Shown in pieces: positions 8,004 to 16,257 of a stretch of DNA of 64,000 bases; the first letter of the stretch is position 1, and each line of letters begins with the position of its first letter. The notes beneath the pieces were generated by a model. That model saw only the letters and a program-made list of their open reading frames with translations, was not told the origin of the DNA and searched no databases. This DNA is from Actinomycetota bacterium (GTDB taxonomy: Bacteria > Actinomycetota > Acidimicrobiia > Acidimicrobiales > JAJPHD01). The position numbers and the translations under genes are program-made. The stretch spans positions 1 to 64,000 of the forward strand of contig JAJPHD010000017.1 in NCBI GenBank assembly GCA_021325455.1, read 5' to 3'.

Positions 8004-9422
8004 ATGAACCACCGACGGCTCGTCGGCATCGACCTTGGGGTAGCGAGCGCCCCCACGGTGCGGATACTCGACGGCGAAGGGACCACGCTCGCCAAGCGCA
8101 AGTGCTGGCCGACGAAGAAGAGCCTGGCAGAGATAGAAGCCGTGGCGCTCGCCGGCTGCCCGGAGGGAACCACGCTCGAGGTGGTGATGGAGCCGACCGG
8201 ACCGGCGTGGCTGCCCGTCGCCGTCTTCTTCTCGGCCCGGGGCCACCGGGTGTTCCGGGTGTCCTCCCAGAAGGCGGCCGACCTGCGCCGGTTCCTCTCC
8301 CGGCACACCAAGACCAACGGCATCGACGCCGACACCCTGGCTCGCCTGGCGCTGCTCGACCCGGCAGGACTCCAGGTCCTCTGCCTGCCCGACGCCGACC
8401 GGGCGGCCCTCGACCGGCGGGTGCGCGCCTGTGACCGGCTCACCCAGGCCGGGGCTGAGCACAAGCGCCGCATCAAGGACCTGGTCCGCCAGCTCTTGCC
8501 CATGAGCCCGCTCACCGGTGAGCTGGGGGCGGCCGACCTGGCGGTGCTCGAGCGCTTCGGTGATCCGAACACCCTGGTGAAAGTGGGTGAGAAGCGCCTC
8601 GTAGTGCTGATCGCTCGCGCCTCGCACCACCACCAGGGCGCCGAGCGAGCACGCCAGTGGCTGGAGGCCGCCCGCGCCTCGCTCGACCTCTATGGGGACC
8701 ACCCGGCGGTCGCCTTCGCCGAACTAGCCGCCGAGGTGGCGACCGAGGTGCGCCTGCTCCGGGCTCTCCAGGCCGAGCTCGCCGTCCATGCGCCCCGCCG
8801 GGAGGAGGCCTATCGCCGGGTCGATCCCACGGCGCTCGCCCGCTCGCTGCCCGGTCTCGCCGAGGTCGGTGGCCCGGCCCTCGTGGCCGCCATGGGCGAC
8901 CCTCGGCGCTTCTATAAGGGCAAGGCGTTTCGCTCCTACACCGGCCTCGTGCCGCGGGCATCGGAGACCGGCGACACCGACCGCAAGGGTCAGCCCATCT
9001 CCAAGGCCGGACCGTCGCTGCTGCGGACCACGCTCGTGCGGGCCGCCGACCACGCAAGGAAGGTCGATCCCCAGCTCGCCCGCATCTACTACGTCCAGAT
9101 GGTCGAGCGGGGCAAGAACCATCTCGGCGCCCTCTGCGTCGTGGCCGCCAACCTGGCCGAGCGGGGGTGGAGGACGATGGAGCGCGCCACGCCCTACGTG
9201 CTCTGCGACATCGACGGACGGCCCGTCAGCGTGCCCGAAGCCAAGGCCATCATCGCCGAGCGCTTCAGCGTCCCGGCCGACGTGCGCGCCCGCCGGCGCT
9301 CGAAGAAGGGCGGGGGGAAGGCCCCCAAGAACGTCCTCTCGGGACAATCGACACCACGCGCTCGAAGCGGCAGCACACGGGGCCACCTTCCCCCCACGCC
9401 ATCCTCGGCGCTCGCCAGCTGA
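8004..9422 (+). CDS. IS110-family transposase (DEDD recombinase)
   Basis: ATG 8004 follows AGAGAGGAAC. The 472 residues have the two IS110 domains. The N-terminal RuvC-like DEDD domain shows GIDLGVAS (first Asp), VVMEPTGPAW (Glu) and NGIDADTLARL (Asp pair). The C-terminal Transposase_20 domain shows LPGLAEVGGPALVAAMGD, FYKGKAFRSYTGLVP and GQPISKAGPSLLRTTLVRAA, whose Ser is the expected nucleophile. All catalytic residues I can identify are present, so the enzyme looks intact. A Lys/Arg-rich tail (RARRRSKKGGGKAPKN) runs to the right end of the element. It probably catalyses RNA-guided excision and insertion without target duplication. Confidence 0.9.
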   Translation: MNHRRLVGIDLGVASAPTVRILDGEGTTLAKRKCWPTKKSLAEIEAVALAGCPEGTTLEVVMEPTGPAWLPVAVFFSARGHRVFRVSSQKAADLRRFLSRHTKTNGIDADTLARLALLDPAGLQVLCLPDADRAALDRRVRACDRLTQAGAEHKRRIKDLVRQLLPMSPLTGELGAADLAVLERFGDPNTLVKVGEKRLVVLIARASHHHQGAERARQWLEAARASLDLYGDHPAVAFAELAAEVATEVRLLRALQAELAVHAPRREEAYRRVDPTALARSLPGLAEVGGPALVAAMGDPRRFYKGKAFRSYTGLVPRASETGDTDRKGQPISKAGPSLLRTTLVRAADHARKVDPQLARIYYVQMVERGKNHLGALCVVAANLAERGWRTMERATPYVLCDIDGRPVSVPEAKAIIAERFSVPADVRARRRSKKGGGKAPKNVLSGQSTPRARSGSTRGHLPPTPSSALAS

Positions 9423-9476
9423 CTCGTCAAGAGAACCGGTGTTCGATCCCATTGCCCTCTTGACAGCGAGTCCTCC
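9421..9476. repeat. Imperfect inverted repeat at the right end of the IS110 element
   Basis: GACTCGTCAAGAG (9421-9433) is followed after 23 bases by CTCTTGACAGCGAGTC (9457-9472ff), complementary except for a 3-base insertion. It begins at the transposase stop codon and could be a transcription terminator or a recombinase-recognition structure. It contains TTGACA (9460-9465), a perfect sigma-70-type -35 box pointing right. Confidence 0.6.
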
Positions 9477-9484
9477 ATAGGGAA

Positions 9485-10705
9485 TCAGTGGATGAGCTTG
9501 ATGACGTTGAAGATGGGCAGGTAGAGCGAGATCACCATGGCGCCCACGGCCCCGCCCACGATCATGATGAGCAGCGGCTCCAGGAGCGAGGTGAGGGCGG
9601 CGACCATGGCCTTCACCTCGGAGTCGTAGAAGTCGGCCAGCTTCTCCAGCATGGCGTCCAGCGACCCCGACTCCTCGCCCACGGCGATCATCTGGCTCAC
9701 GAGCGGGGGTATGGCAGGGTTCCCCTCCATGTTCCTCGTGATGGACTCGCCCCGGGCCACCCCCAGCTTCGACTCCCTTATCACCTCGGCCACGACCTCG
9801 TTGCCTGCCGTGGAGGCGGAGATGTCGAGGGTCTCCAGGATGGGCACACCCGAGCGGGTGAGCGCCGCGAAGATCCGGGTGAAGCGGGCCAGGGCCGTCT
9901 TGTGGAACAGCTTGCCGAAGACCGGCAGCTTCAGGTACAGGCGGTCGACAATGGCCCGACCCTTGGGCGTCCGCTTCCACCGGGTGAAGGCCACCAAGGC
10001 CACGATGGCCACTATGGCCACTGCCCAGGAGCTGTGGATCAAGATGTTGGAAGCGTGGATCAGGATCCGGGTGGGGAGGGGGAGGACGCCACCGAGGCTG
10101 GCGTACATCTTCTTGAACACCGGCACGATGAACAGCAGCATGGCGGCCAGGATCAAGGACACGAAGCCCACCACGGCCGCTGGGTAGGTCATGGCCGACT
10201 TGATCTCCCGGCGCAGGCCGGCCTGGGCCTCCAGCGTCGACGCCAGGCGCTTCAGGATCTCGTCCAGGGCCCCGCCGGCCTCGCCTGCCCTCACCATGGC
10301 GATGTACAAGGAGCTGAACACCTTGGGGTGCTTGGACAAGGCGGTGGAGAGCGAGGACCCCTGCTCCACGTCGTTGCGGACGGCGGTGACCGTCCGGGAG
10401 AGGGTGGGGTTGGTGGCCTGGTCGGCCAGGACCCCGAGGGCCCGCACCAGGGTCAGGCCGGCATCGATCATGGTGGCGAACTGCCGGCTGAACATGGCGA
10501 TGTCGTTGGCCGAGACCCGGTCGGTCAGGCCGGGGATGGTGACATCGGCCTTGAGCCCGGACTTGGCTCCCTCCTTGATGTCGATGGGGGTGTAGCCCAT
10601 TTCCCGCAGGCGGGTGGCCACGAGGGAGGTGCTGTCGCCCTCGATGTGGCCCTGGTGCAGCTGGCCTTCCCGGTCCCGGACCTTGTAGGAGAAGGTGACG
10701 GCCAC
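9485..10705 (-). CDS. pilC: Type IV pilus platform protein PilC
   Basis: A 406-residue integral membrane protein of the GspF/PilC family. It has two repeated T2SSF domains (about residues 70-190 and 270-395; FSRQFATMIDAGLTLVRAL and FTRIFAALTRSGVPILETL are the matching first helices) and membrane helices near residues 170-195, 220-240 and 375-400. GTG 10705 has GGGAGG upstream, overlapping the pilT stop codon three bases away, so the two are translationally linked. PilC transmits ATPase rotation or motion to pilin insertion. Its stop codon lies a few bases from the IS110 right end, and the gene itself is undamaged. Confidence 0.93.
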   Translation of the reverse strand: MAVTFSYKVRDREGQLHQGHIEGDSTSLVATRLREMGYTPIDIKEGAKSGLKADVTIPGLTDRVSANDIAMFSRQFATMIDAGLTLVRALGVLADQATNPTLSRTVTAVRNDVEQGSSLSTALSKHPKVFSSLYIAMVRAGEAGGALDEILKRLASTLEAQAGLRREIKSAMTYPAAVVGFVSLILAAMLLFIVPVFKKMYASLGGVLPLPTRILIHASNILIHSSWAVAIVAIVALVAFTRWKRTPKGRAIVDRLYLKLPVFGKLFHKTALARFTRIFAALTRSGVPILETLDISASTAGNEVVAEVIRESKLGVARGESITRNMEGNPAIPPLVSQMIAVGEESGSLDAMLEKLADFYDSEVKAMVAALTSLLEPLLIMIVGGAVGAMVISLYLPIFNVIKLIH

Positions 10706-10708
10706 GGC

Positions 10709-12289
10709 CTACCTCCCTGCCGCCAGCAGGCGGCGCAGGTCCTCCGAGCTGGCGCAGCGGCTGTAGGCGACGGAGTCGGTGATCTTGCCCGCCCGGACGA
10801 GCTTGGCAAGCGACTGGTCCATGCTCACCATCCCGTGCACTGCCCCGGCCTGCAGGGCGCTCGGGATCTGCTGAGCCTTGGCCTCCCGGATCATGGAGCG
10901 GATGGCCGGGGTGGCCACGAGAACCTCTACTGCCACCACCCGCCCGTCGTTGTCGACCGTGGGCAGGAGCTGCTGGCAGACGATGCCCTGGAGGGTGGTG
11001 GACAGCATCATGCGCACCTGGGCCTGCTGGCTCGGTGGGAAGACGTCCACCATGCGGTCCACGCTCTGGGCCGCGTCCTGGGTGTGGAGGGTCCCGAAGA
11101 CGAGGTGGCCGGTCTCGGCGGCGGTGAGGGCGGCGGAGATGGTCTCCAGGTCCCGCATCTCGCCGACCAGGATGACGTCGGGGTCCTGGCGCAGCACATG
11201 GCGCAGCGCCTCGGCGAACGACACCGTGTCGCTGCCCACCTCCCTCTGGTTGACCACCGCCCGCCCGTGGTCGTGCACGTGCTCGATGGGGTCCTCAACG
11301 GTCATGATGTGCACGGGCTTGGACTGGTTGATGCGGTCCACCATGGCGGCCAGGGTGGTGGACTTGCCCGAGCCGGTGGGCCCGGTGACGAGCACCAGGC
11401 CGCGGGGCCTGTCGGCCAGCTCCTTCACGATCTCGGGCAGGCCCAGGCTCTCCAGCTCGGGGACGTGGTCCGGGATGGCCCTGATGACGGCTCCCACTGC
11501 GCCCCGCTGCACGAAGAGGTTCATCCTGAACCGTCCCAGCCCCGGTATGGCGTAGGCGGTGTCCAGCTCCTTTCGCTCCTCGAACCGCTCCCTCTTGGAG
11601 GGGTGGAGCGCATCGAAGAGGAGGGCCCGCAGGGGCTCGGGCTCGAGCACAGGAGCGCCGTCGAGGGGGCGCAGGGCGCCGTGGACCCGTACCGACGGCT
11701 GCTTGCCCACGGTGAGGTGGAGGTCGGACCCGCCCTCGGCCAGGAGGCGCTCCAGCAGCTGGTCCAGGTGTGGAAGGGGGCTGGTGGCCTCTGGTCGCGG
11801 CGCCGGAGTGGACGCCTCGGAGGTGCCAGGAGAGGCGCCGTCTTGCCCATAGGCGAGGTCGATCACCCGCCGAATGGCATCCGGGGCGGCCAGGACGGGG
11901 TGGACCTTGGACCCGAGGGCCCCCGACACCCGGGCCACCTCGAGCTCGCCGGGGGGGGTGGCGAAGGCCACGACCACCTTCCCTGCCTCCTTGTCCGCCC
12001 GGACGGCCACCGCCAGGACAGGGCGGGCGATCTGGGCCGGAAGGGAGCGCACGGTGGCGGGGTCGGGGGGCTGCTTGTAGAAGTCGACCACCTCCATGCG
12101 GGACAGCCGTCCGAGGAGGGAGAGGCCCTCGGTGGCGGCGGCAGGGTCGTGCCGGGCCAGGGCCTGCAGGAGGGGGACCTGGGCGTCCGAGGCAGCCTCC
12201 AGAGCCTCTCGCACGGCCTCCTCGGTGGCCACGCCCTCCGTCACCAAGGCGGCCGCCAGGCGGCGGTCCCACTGGTCGCGGGGGCTCAT
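10709..12289 (-). CDS. pilT: PilT-type pilus ATPase with N-terminal MshEN-like domain
   Basis: ATG 12289 overlaps the pilB stop (ATGA 12286-12289), giving 526 residues. About 170 N-terminal residues (DQWDRRLAAALVTEGVATEE, VVDFYKQPPDP, ARPVLAVAVRAD, VVVAFATPP) resemble the MshEN/GspE-N domain normally found on extension ATPases of the PilB class. A short linker then leads to a complete PilT: GGSDLHLTVGKQPSVRVHG, Walker A GPTGSGKSTTLAAM near residue 302, the Asp box TVEDPIEHVH, Walker B VILVGEMRD, and the His box GTLHTQDAAQSVDR. PilT proteins are usually about 350 residues, so the extra domain is notable. It could respond to cyclic di-GMP as MshEN domains do, but the binding residues were not checked. 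A second, standard PilT lies at 17730-18875. Confidence 0.88.
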   Translation of the reverse strand: MSPRDQWDRRLAAALVTEGVATEEAVREALEAASDAQVPLLQALARHDPAAATEGLSLLGRLSRMEVVDFYKQPPDPATVRSLPAQIARPVLAVAVRADKEAGKVVVAFATPPGELEVARVSGALGSKVHPVLAAPDAIRRVIDLAYGQDGASPGTSEASTPAPRPEATSPLPHLDQLLERLLAEGGSDLHLTVGKQPSVRVHGALRPLDGAPVLEPEPLRALLFDALHPSKRERFEERKELDTAYAIPGLGRFRMNLFVQRGAVGAVIRAIPDHVPELESLGLPEIVKELADRPRGLVLVTGPTGSGKSTTLAAMVDRINQSKPVHIMTVEDPIEHVHDHGRAVVNQREVGSDTVSFAEALRHVLRQDPDVILVGEMRDLETISAALTAAETGHLVFGTLHTQDAAQSVDRMVDVFPPSQQAQVRMMLSTTLQGIVCQQLLPTVDNDGRVVAVEVLVATPAIRSMIREAKAQQIPSALQAGAVHGMVSMDQSLAKLVRAGKITDSVAYSRCASSEDLRRLLAAGR

Positions 12290-13986
12290 GACACCACCCG
12301 CAGGACCTCTTCGACCGTGGTGAGGCCGAGGAAGGCCTTTCGCAGGCCGTCCACCCTGAGCGGAAGCATCCCTTGGTCCATGGCTATCCGCTTCACCTCC
12401 TCGCTCGGCGCCTGGGCGATGATCAGCCTCTGTATGTCTTCGGTAACTCCGAGGATCTCCTGGAGGGCCAACCGCCCCCGGTAGCCGGTGTCGGCGCAGG
12501 CCTGGCAGCCGACGGCCCGCAGGAGCTGGCCCGGGCCGGCCTGCTTGATCTCCGCCGGGGACCAGCCGAGGGCGTCCAGCTCGGCCATGCTCGGGTCCCA
12601 CGGTTCGGCGCACTTGGGGCAGACCCGGCGGGCCAGGCGCTGAGCCACCACGCAGTCCAAGGCGGTCGACACGAGGAAGGGCTCCACGCCCATCTCCACC
12701 AGGCGCAGGGGCGTCTCGGCGGCGCTGTTGGTGTGCAAGGTGGAGAGGACCAGGTGGCCGGTGAGGGAGGCCTCGACGGCCATGCGGGCCGTCTCCCTGT
12801 CCCTGATCTCGCCCACCAGGATCACGTCGGGGTCGGCCCGCAGTATGGAGCGCAGGGCGGAGGCGAAGGTGAGGCCGGCCTTGGGGTTGACCTGTATCTG
12901 GCTGATGCCCGGCATCTGGTACTCGACGGGGTCCTCGACGGCGATGAGGTTGCGGTCCGGCCCGTTGATGACGTTGAGGGTGGCGTAGAGGGTGGTGGAC
13001 TTCCCCGAGCCTGTCGGCCCCGTCACCAGGATGGTGCCGTAGGGCTTGCGGTAGGAACGCTCGTAGCGGGCCAGGATGTCGGGCAGGAACCCGAGGCTCT
13101 CGAGGTCCTGGATGGCCTGGCCCTTGTCCAGGATCCGCATGACCACTTTCTCCCCGTGGACGGTGGGCAGCGTGGCCACACGCAGGTCGATGTCCCTGCC
13201 GTTCACGATCGTGGTGATGCGGCCGTCCTGGGGCACCCGGCGCTCGGCGATGTTGAGGCCCGAGAGCACCTTGATGCGGCTTATGACGCCGTTGCGGATG
13301 CTCCGGGGGGCTCGCATCATTTCGTGCAGGACGCCGTCTATGCGGTAGCGGATGCGCAGGTCCTCTGCCCCGGGCTCGACATGGATGTCCGAGGCCCGCA
13401 GGTTCACGGCCTGGGCGATCGTCAGGCGCACGAACTTGGCGATGGGCTGGTCGCCGGTGGCCGACGCCAGGGCGGCCAGGTCGTCTTCCTCCTCCTCGCT
13501 CATGCTGGCGGCGGAGTCGGCGGCGGCCGAGGCCTCCTGGTCGAAGCGGTAGAGGCGCCCTATGTAGTCGTCGATCTGGCTCCTGGCGGCGAGCACCGGC
13601 CGCAGGCCCTGGCTGCCGAGGAGCGATCTCAGGTCGTCGAGGGCCACCAGGTCGTCGGGGTTGGAGACGGCCACCACCACGGCCCGGCCCTCCCTGCCGA
13701 TGGGCAGGACGTGGTGCCGGCGGGCCAGCGATTCGGGGACCAGGCCTGTGACGCTGTGGTCCACGGCGTAGTCGTTGAGGTCCACGTAGGCCATCCCCAC
13801 GGTCTCGCTCACCAGGCGGGCCAGGTCGGGCTCAGAGACCATCCCCGAGGTGACCAGGACGCGGGCCAGCGGGCCGCCCTTCTCGGCCTGGACGGCCAGC
13901 GCCTCGGTCATCTGGTCCTCGGTGAGCAGGCCCGAGGTGACCACCAGGTCGGCCAGCCGGGGGCGCCTGCTCCCCAGCCGGTTCAT
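12286..13986 (-). CDS. pilB: Type IV pilus extension ATPase PilB
   Basis: A 566-residue GspE/PilB ATPase. The N-terminal MshEN domain covers about residues 8-150 (ADLVVTSGLLTEDQMTEAL, AYVDLNDYAVD), followed by an acidic linker (about 160-168) and the ATPase core: RASDIHVEPG, Walker A GPTGSGKSTTLYATL near residue 322, AVEDPVEYQM, Walker B VILVGEIRDRET and STLHTNSAAETPLRLVEMG. A four-Cys zinc site of the GspE type (CPKC and CQAC, about residues 458-495) is present. It is the first gene of the minus-strand pilus operon and overlaps pilT by 4 bases. It drives pilin polymerisation at the cytoplasmic face. Confidence 0.94.
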   Translation of the reverse strand: MNRLGSRRPRLADLVVTSGLLTEDQMTEALAVQAEKGGPLARVLVTSGMVSEPDLARLVSETVGMAYVDLNDYAVDHSVTGLVPESLARRHHVLPIGREGRAVVVAVSNPDDLVALDDLRSLLGSQGLRPVLAARSQIDDYIGRLYRFDQEASAAADSAASMSEEEEDDLAALASATGDQPIAKFVRLTIAQAVNLRASDIHVEPGAEDLRIRYRIDGVLHEMMRAPRSIRNGVISRIKVLSGLNIAERRVPQDGRITTIVNGRDIDLRVATLPTVHGEKVVMRILDKGQAIQDLESLGFLPDILARYERSYRKPYGTILVTGPTGSGKSTTLYATLNVINGPDRNLIAVEDPVEYQMPGISQIQVNPKAGLTFASALRSILRADPDVILVGEIRDRETARMAVEASLTGHLVLSTLHTNSAAETPLRLVEMGVEPFLVSTALDCVVAQRLARRVCPKCAEPWDPSMAELDALGWSPAEIKQAGPGQLLRAVGCQACADTGYRGRLALQEILGVTEDIQRLIIAQAPSEEVKRIAMDQGMLPLRVDGLRKAFLGLTTVEEVLRVVS

Positions 13987-14161
13987 GGCGGGGGGACCCG
14001 GAGGGCGGAGGGGATGAGGCCTGGCATAGCTGCAGTGGGGATCGGCGCGTTCGGGGCCCTACTGGAGGGGGACTTGGGGACACCCCTCCGCTAGGCGTGC
14101 TGGCCCCCTCTCGCGTGATCCGACCCTGGTGTTCCTCCCGGCTCGTGCCGATAGCAATGGT

Positions 14162-14932
14162 GTGGCACGAGGCTCCCTGCTGCTGGCGCGCCTCGAGTTC
14201 GCCTGGCGGGAGCCGGGTGGCTCCTGGCTGGGCCGCCTGCCGGCCTGGGTGGCGGCTCCCACCCTGGCGGCGGTGGCCCTGGAGCTGACGGCAGCCTTCG
14301 AGCCCGTGGCGCGGGCCGTGCCGGGTTGGCTCGTGCCGGAGGTGGGCGGGGTGCCGCTGAGCCCGGCGGCCCCCCTCGGCGTCCTGCTCTTCGTGGTGGC
14401 GATGAAGCGGGGGAGGGACCAGGTGGGGAGCCGCCCGTTCCTGGTGATGCTGGGCGCCCTGGCGGCGGCGGCCCTGGTCACCTGGCTGGTGGTGACGAGG
14501 GGGGACTCGGTCGGCCTGGTTGCCCTGACTGCTGGCGTCGCCAGCGAGGTGGCCGTGTACGGGATCGCCCTCCCCTGGCTGATCTCAAGGGGTCTCCGGC
14601 GGTTGGGGGACAAGGGGGTGTGGGCCGGGATGGCCGTGTCGACCCTGGTGTTCGTGCTACTGCCCGGGCACACGGCCCAGTACAGCCTGGCCTCGGCGGG
14701 GCCGGTCGCCTTTGCCGCCTTCGGCCTGTTCAGCTGCGTGGTGGCCTGGGAGGTGGAGAGCCCGGTGCCGATCTTCCTCGCCCACCTGGCCATCGACCTC
14801 CTCGGCATGGCGGCCTGGGTATCGCCCTCCGTGCGTGTGCTGGCCGCCGTCGGCTCTCCGGGCGCCCTTCTCGCTGCTGGTGGGGTGATGGTGGCCTCAC
14901 TGTGGAGCCGGTTGGTTACCACCGGTGGATGA
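14162..14932 (+). CDS. Multi-spanning membrane protein, possibly CPBP-like
   Basis: A 256-residue hydrophobic protein with about seven predicted membrane helices. The helix containing ASEVAVYGIALPWLI and a later HLAIDLLGMAAW recall the EExxxR and HxxxN/D motifs of CPBP/CAAX-type membrane proteases, but the first motif lacks the double Glu, so catalytic activity is doubtful. GTG 14162 is chosen because the preceding residues in the open frame (from ATG 14129) look unstructured and non-hydrophobic. No clear ribosome site supports either start. It is divergent from pilB and shares the 175-base intergenic region with it. Function unknown. Confidence 0.6.
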   Translation: MARGSLLLARLEFAWREPGGSWLGRLPAWVAAPTLAAVALELTAAFEPVARAVPGWLVPEVGGVPLSPAAPLGVLLFVVAMKRGRDQVGSRPFLVMLGALAAAALVTWLVVTRGDSVGLVALTAGVASEVAVYGIALPWLISRGLRRLGDKGVWAGMAVSTLVFVLLPGHTAQYSLASAGPVAFAAFGLFSCVVAWEVESPVPIFLAHLAIDLLGMAAWVSPSVRVLAAVGSPGALLAAGGVMVASLWSRLVTTGG

Positions 14933-14981
14933 GGGCTGATGCCTGGCCCCGGGTTGGCCCCCCCGGCTCCGCAGCTACGCC

Positions 14982-15908
14982 TCAGCTCCAGTAGTGGGAG
15001 GAGATGAGCCGGCTCTGGCGGAGCCGTCCCAGGGCCGCAGTGTGGATCTGGCACACCCTGGACTCGGTGACACCCAGGTCCTCGGCGATGTCCGCATAGC
15101 GCCGGCCGTGGAACCAGTGCTCGACGATCACGTAGCGCTCGTTGTCCCGCAGCTTGGAGATGGCCAGGGCGATCGTGGCCGACAGCTCGGCCGCTTCCAG
15201 GGCCGCCGAGGGGGCTGTGGCATTGGCATCGGCCAGGGCCTGATGGCCCCAGGGCGACCCGTCGGGCCCGGGTGTGTCCAGCGAGATGGGGGCGGCGGCC
15301 ATGGCCTGGAGCTGGATGGTCTCCACCTTGTCCGGCGTGGTCTCCATCCGGGCCGCGATCTCCGCCACCGTGGGCTGGCGGTCCAGCTCCATCACGAGAC
15401 TGTCGGTGGTCGAGTCCAGCAGCTTGACCTGGGCTCGCACCGTGCGCGAGGCGGGGTCCATGGAGCGGAGGTGGTCGATGATGGACCCCCTGATCCTGGG
15501 CACGGCCAGGGTGGAGAAGGCGTAGCCGAGGCTGGGGTCGAAGCGCTCGATGGCATCACAGAGGCCGAAGAACCCGAAGGCCTCCAGGTCCTCGAGGTCC
15601 ACGTAGCGTCCCGGTCCCGGCAGCATGCGGGTGGCGACGGACCTCAGCAGAGGGGCGTAATGGCGGGCCAGGGCATTGCGGTCCGCCACCGAGCGGGAGC
15701 TCAGGTAGGCCTCCCACAGGTCGTGGGGATCGCGGTCGGAGGCCGGGTCGACCCGGGGGGCGGCGGCCGGCCCGGTGCCCGTGCCGGGATGCCCGGCCCT
15801 CGGGAGGGCCGGCTGCGTCCGGCCCGGTGCCGCCATCACGGCGGTGCTGGGGGCCCCACTCATGGGGAGCCCCCCGACCTCTGGTTCGATGTCAACCTCA
15901 ACCGACAC
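14982..15908 (-). CDS. FliA/WhiG-family RNA polymerase sigma factor
   Basis: GTG 15908 is chosen because AGGAG lies 7 bases upstream. The protein is 308 residues, with a disordered Pro/Ala N-terminus of about 65 residues. Region 2 follows (LWEAYLSSRSVADRNALARH, DLEDLEAFGFFGLCDAIERF, GYAFSTLAVPRIRGSIIDHL), where the RGSIIDHLR motif is typical of the sigma-28/WhiG class, then region 3 (QPTVAEIAARMETT) and region 4 (LRDNERYVIVEHWFHGRRYA, DIAEDLGVTESRVCQIHTAA). No flagellar genes are visible in the window. Because it lies between pilus genes and a DUF1385 gene, it may direct surface-structure or developmental genes. Its upstream region is unusually structured (15909-16257). Confidence 0.88.
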   Translation of the reverse strand: MSVEVDIEPEVGGLPMSGAPSTAVMAAPGRTQPALPRAGHPGTGTGPAAAPRVDPASDRDPHDLWEAYLSSRSVADRNALARHYAPLLRSVATRMLPGPGRYVDLEDLEAFGFFGLCDAIERFDPSLGYAFSTLAVPRIRGSIIDHLRSMDPASRTVRAQVKLLDSTTDSLVMELDRQPTVAEIAARMETTPDKVETIQLQAMAAAPISLDTPGPDGSPWGHQALADANATAPSAALEAAELSATIALAISKLRDNERYVIVEHWFHGRRYADIAEDLGVTESRVCQIHTAALGRLRQSRLISSHYWS

Positions 15909-16257
15909 TGCTGTTCTCCTGACTCCGCCCACTGGCTGGAGCTGGAGGCCCCAGCCGGTCACCGGACCAGCGCCCGATGTCCATCAGCACCATAAGTGGC
16001 CGGCCGGACTCCGACAATGCTGTTCGTTCACTCTGGCCCCTTCGGACCCAAAGGTTGCCCAAAGGGGCAAAATCGCCGCTGTTTGCTGAGTTTTGGGCAA
16101 GAAGTGGTCAAGTAGACGTTGAGTCACCGCTAAATGTGCCCCTTGAGACGGAGCCCAGTGCCGGGGCAGCTACCAATCGCGTTGGTAGGGCTCAAGGTCC
16201 CCACCCTCCGTCCGGGGCGGCTTCAGGGTCCTTGCGGTCGCGCCGAAACAGGGAGTG
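15909..16257. promoter_or_regulatory. Divergent sigma factor / DUF1385 intergenic region with repeats and a structured element
   Basis: This 349-base region is lower in GC than its surroundings. CCCAAAGG occurs at 16047-16054 and 16058-16065, exactly 11 bp (one helical turn) apart, and a related TTTGGGC lies at 16092-16098 on the other strand. Further right, CCTTGAG (16141-16147) pairs with CTCAAGG (16191-16197). This encloses GAGCCC (16151-16156), which pairs with GGGCTC (16188-16193), and a perfect hairpin TACCAA-TCGCG-TTGGTA (16171-16187). The first two stems compete for the same bases. No known riboswitch class is recognised. Confidence 0.5.

Larger units (their letters stand above)
7680..9482 (+). 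mobile_element. IS110-family insertion element (ends approximate)
   Basis: The element consists of about 320 bases of 5' non-coding sequence, one transposase gene (8004-9422) and a short right end. The right end finishes with CTCTTGACAGCGAGTCCTCC followed by CATAG, a pattern I associate with IS110 right ends, and stops about 3-5 bases before the pilC stop codon (9485-9487, minus strand). IS110 elements lack long terminal inverted repeats and target duplications, so the left boundary cannot be fixed by eye. Somewhere between 7620 and 7700 is reasonable because the pilMN ribosome site lies at about 7588-7598. The element is antisense to the pilus operon. Confidence 0.7.

Noticed and set aside
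7680-8702. Long minus-strand ORF under the IS110 left end and transposase
   Set aside because: It is antisense to the transposase and across the non-coding left end, with composition typical of shadow frames in GC-rich DNA.
16047-16197. Possible cyclic di-GMP riboswitch near the sigma factor
   Set aside because: The GGGGCAAA and hairpin elements recall the class, but the conserved core of c-di-GMP-I cannot be aligned; kept only as an unclassified structured region.
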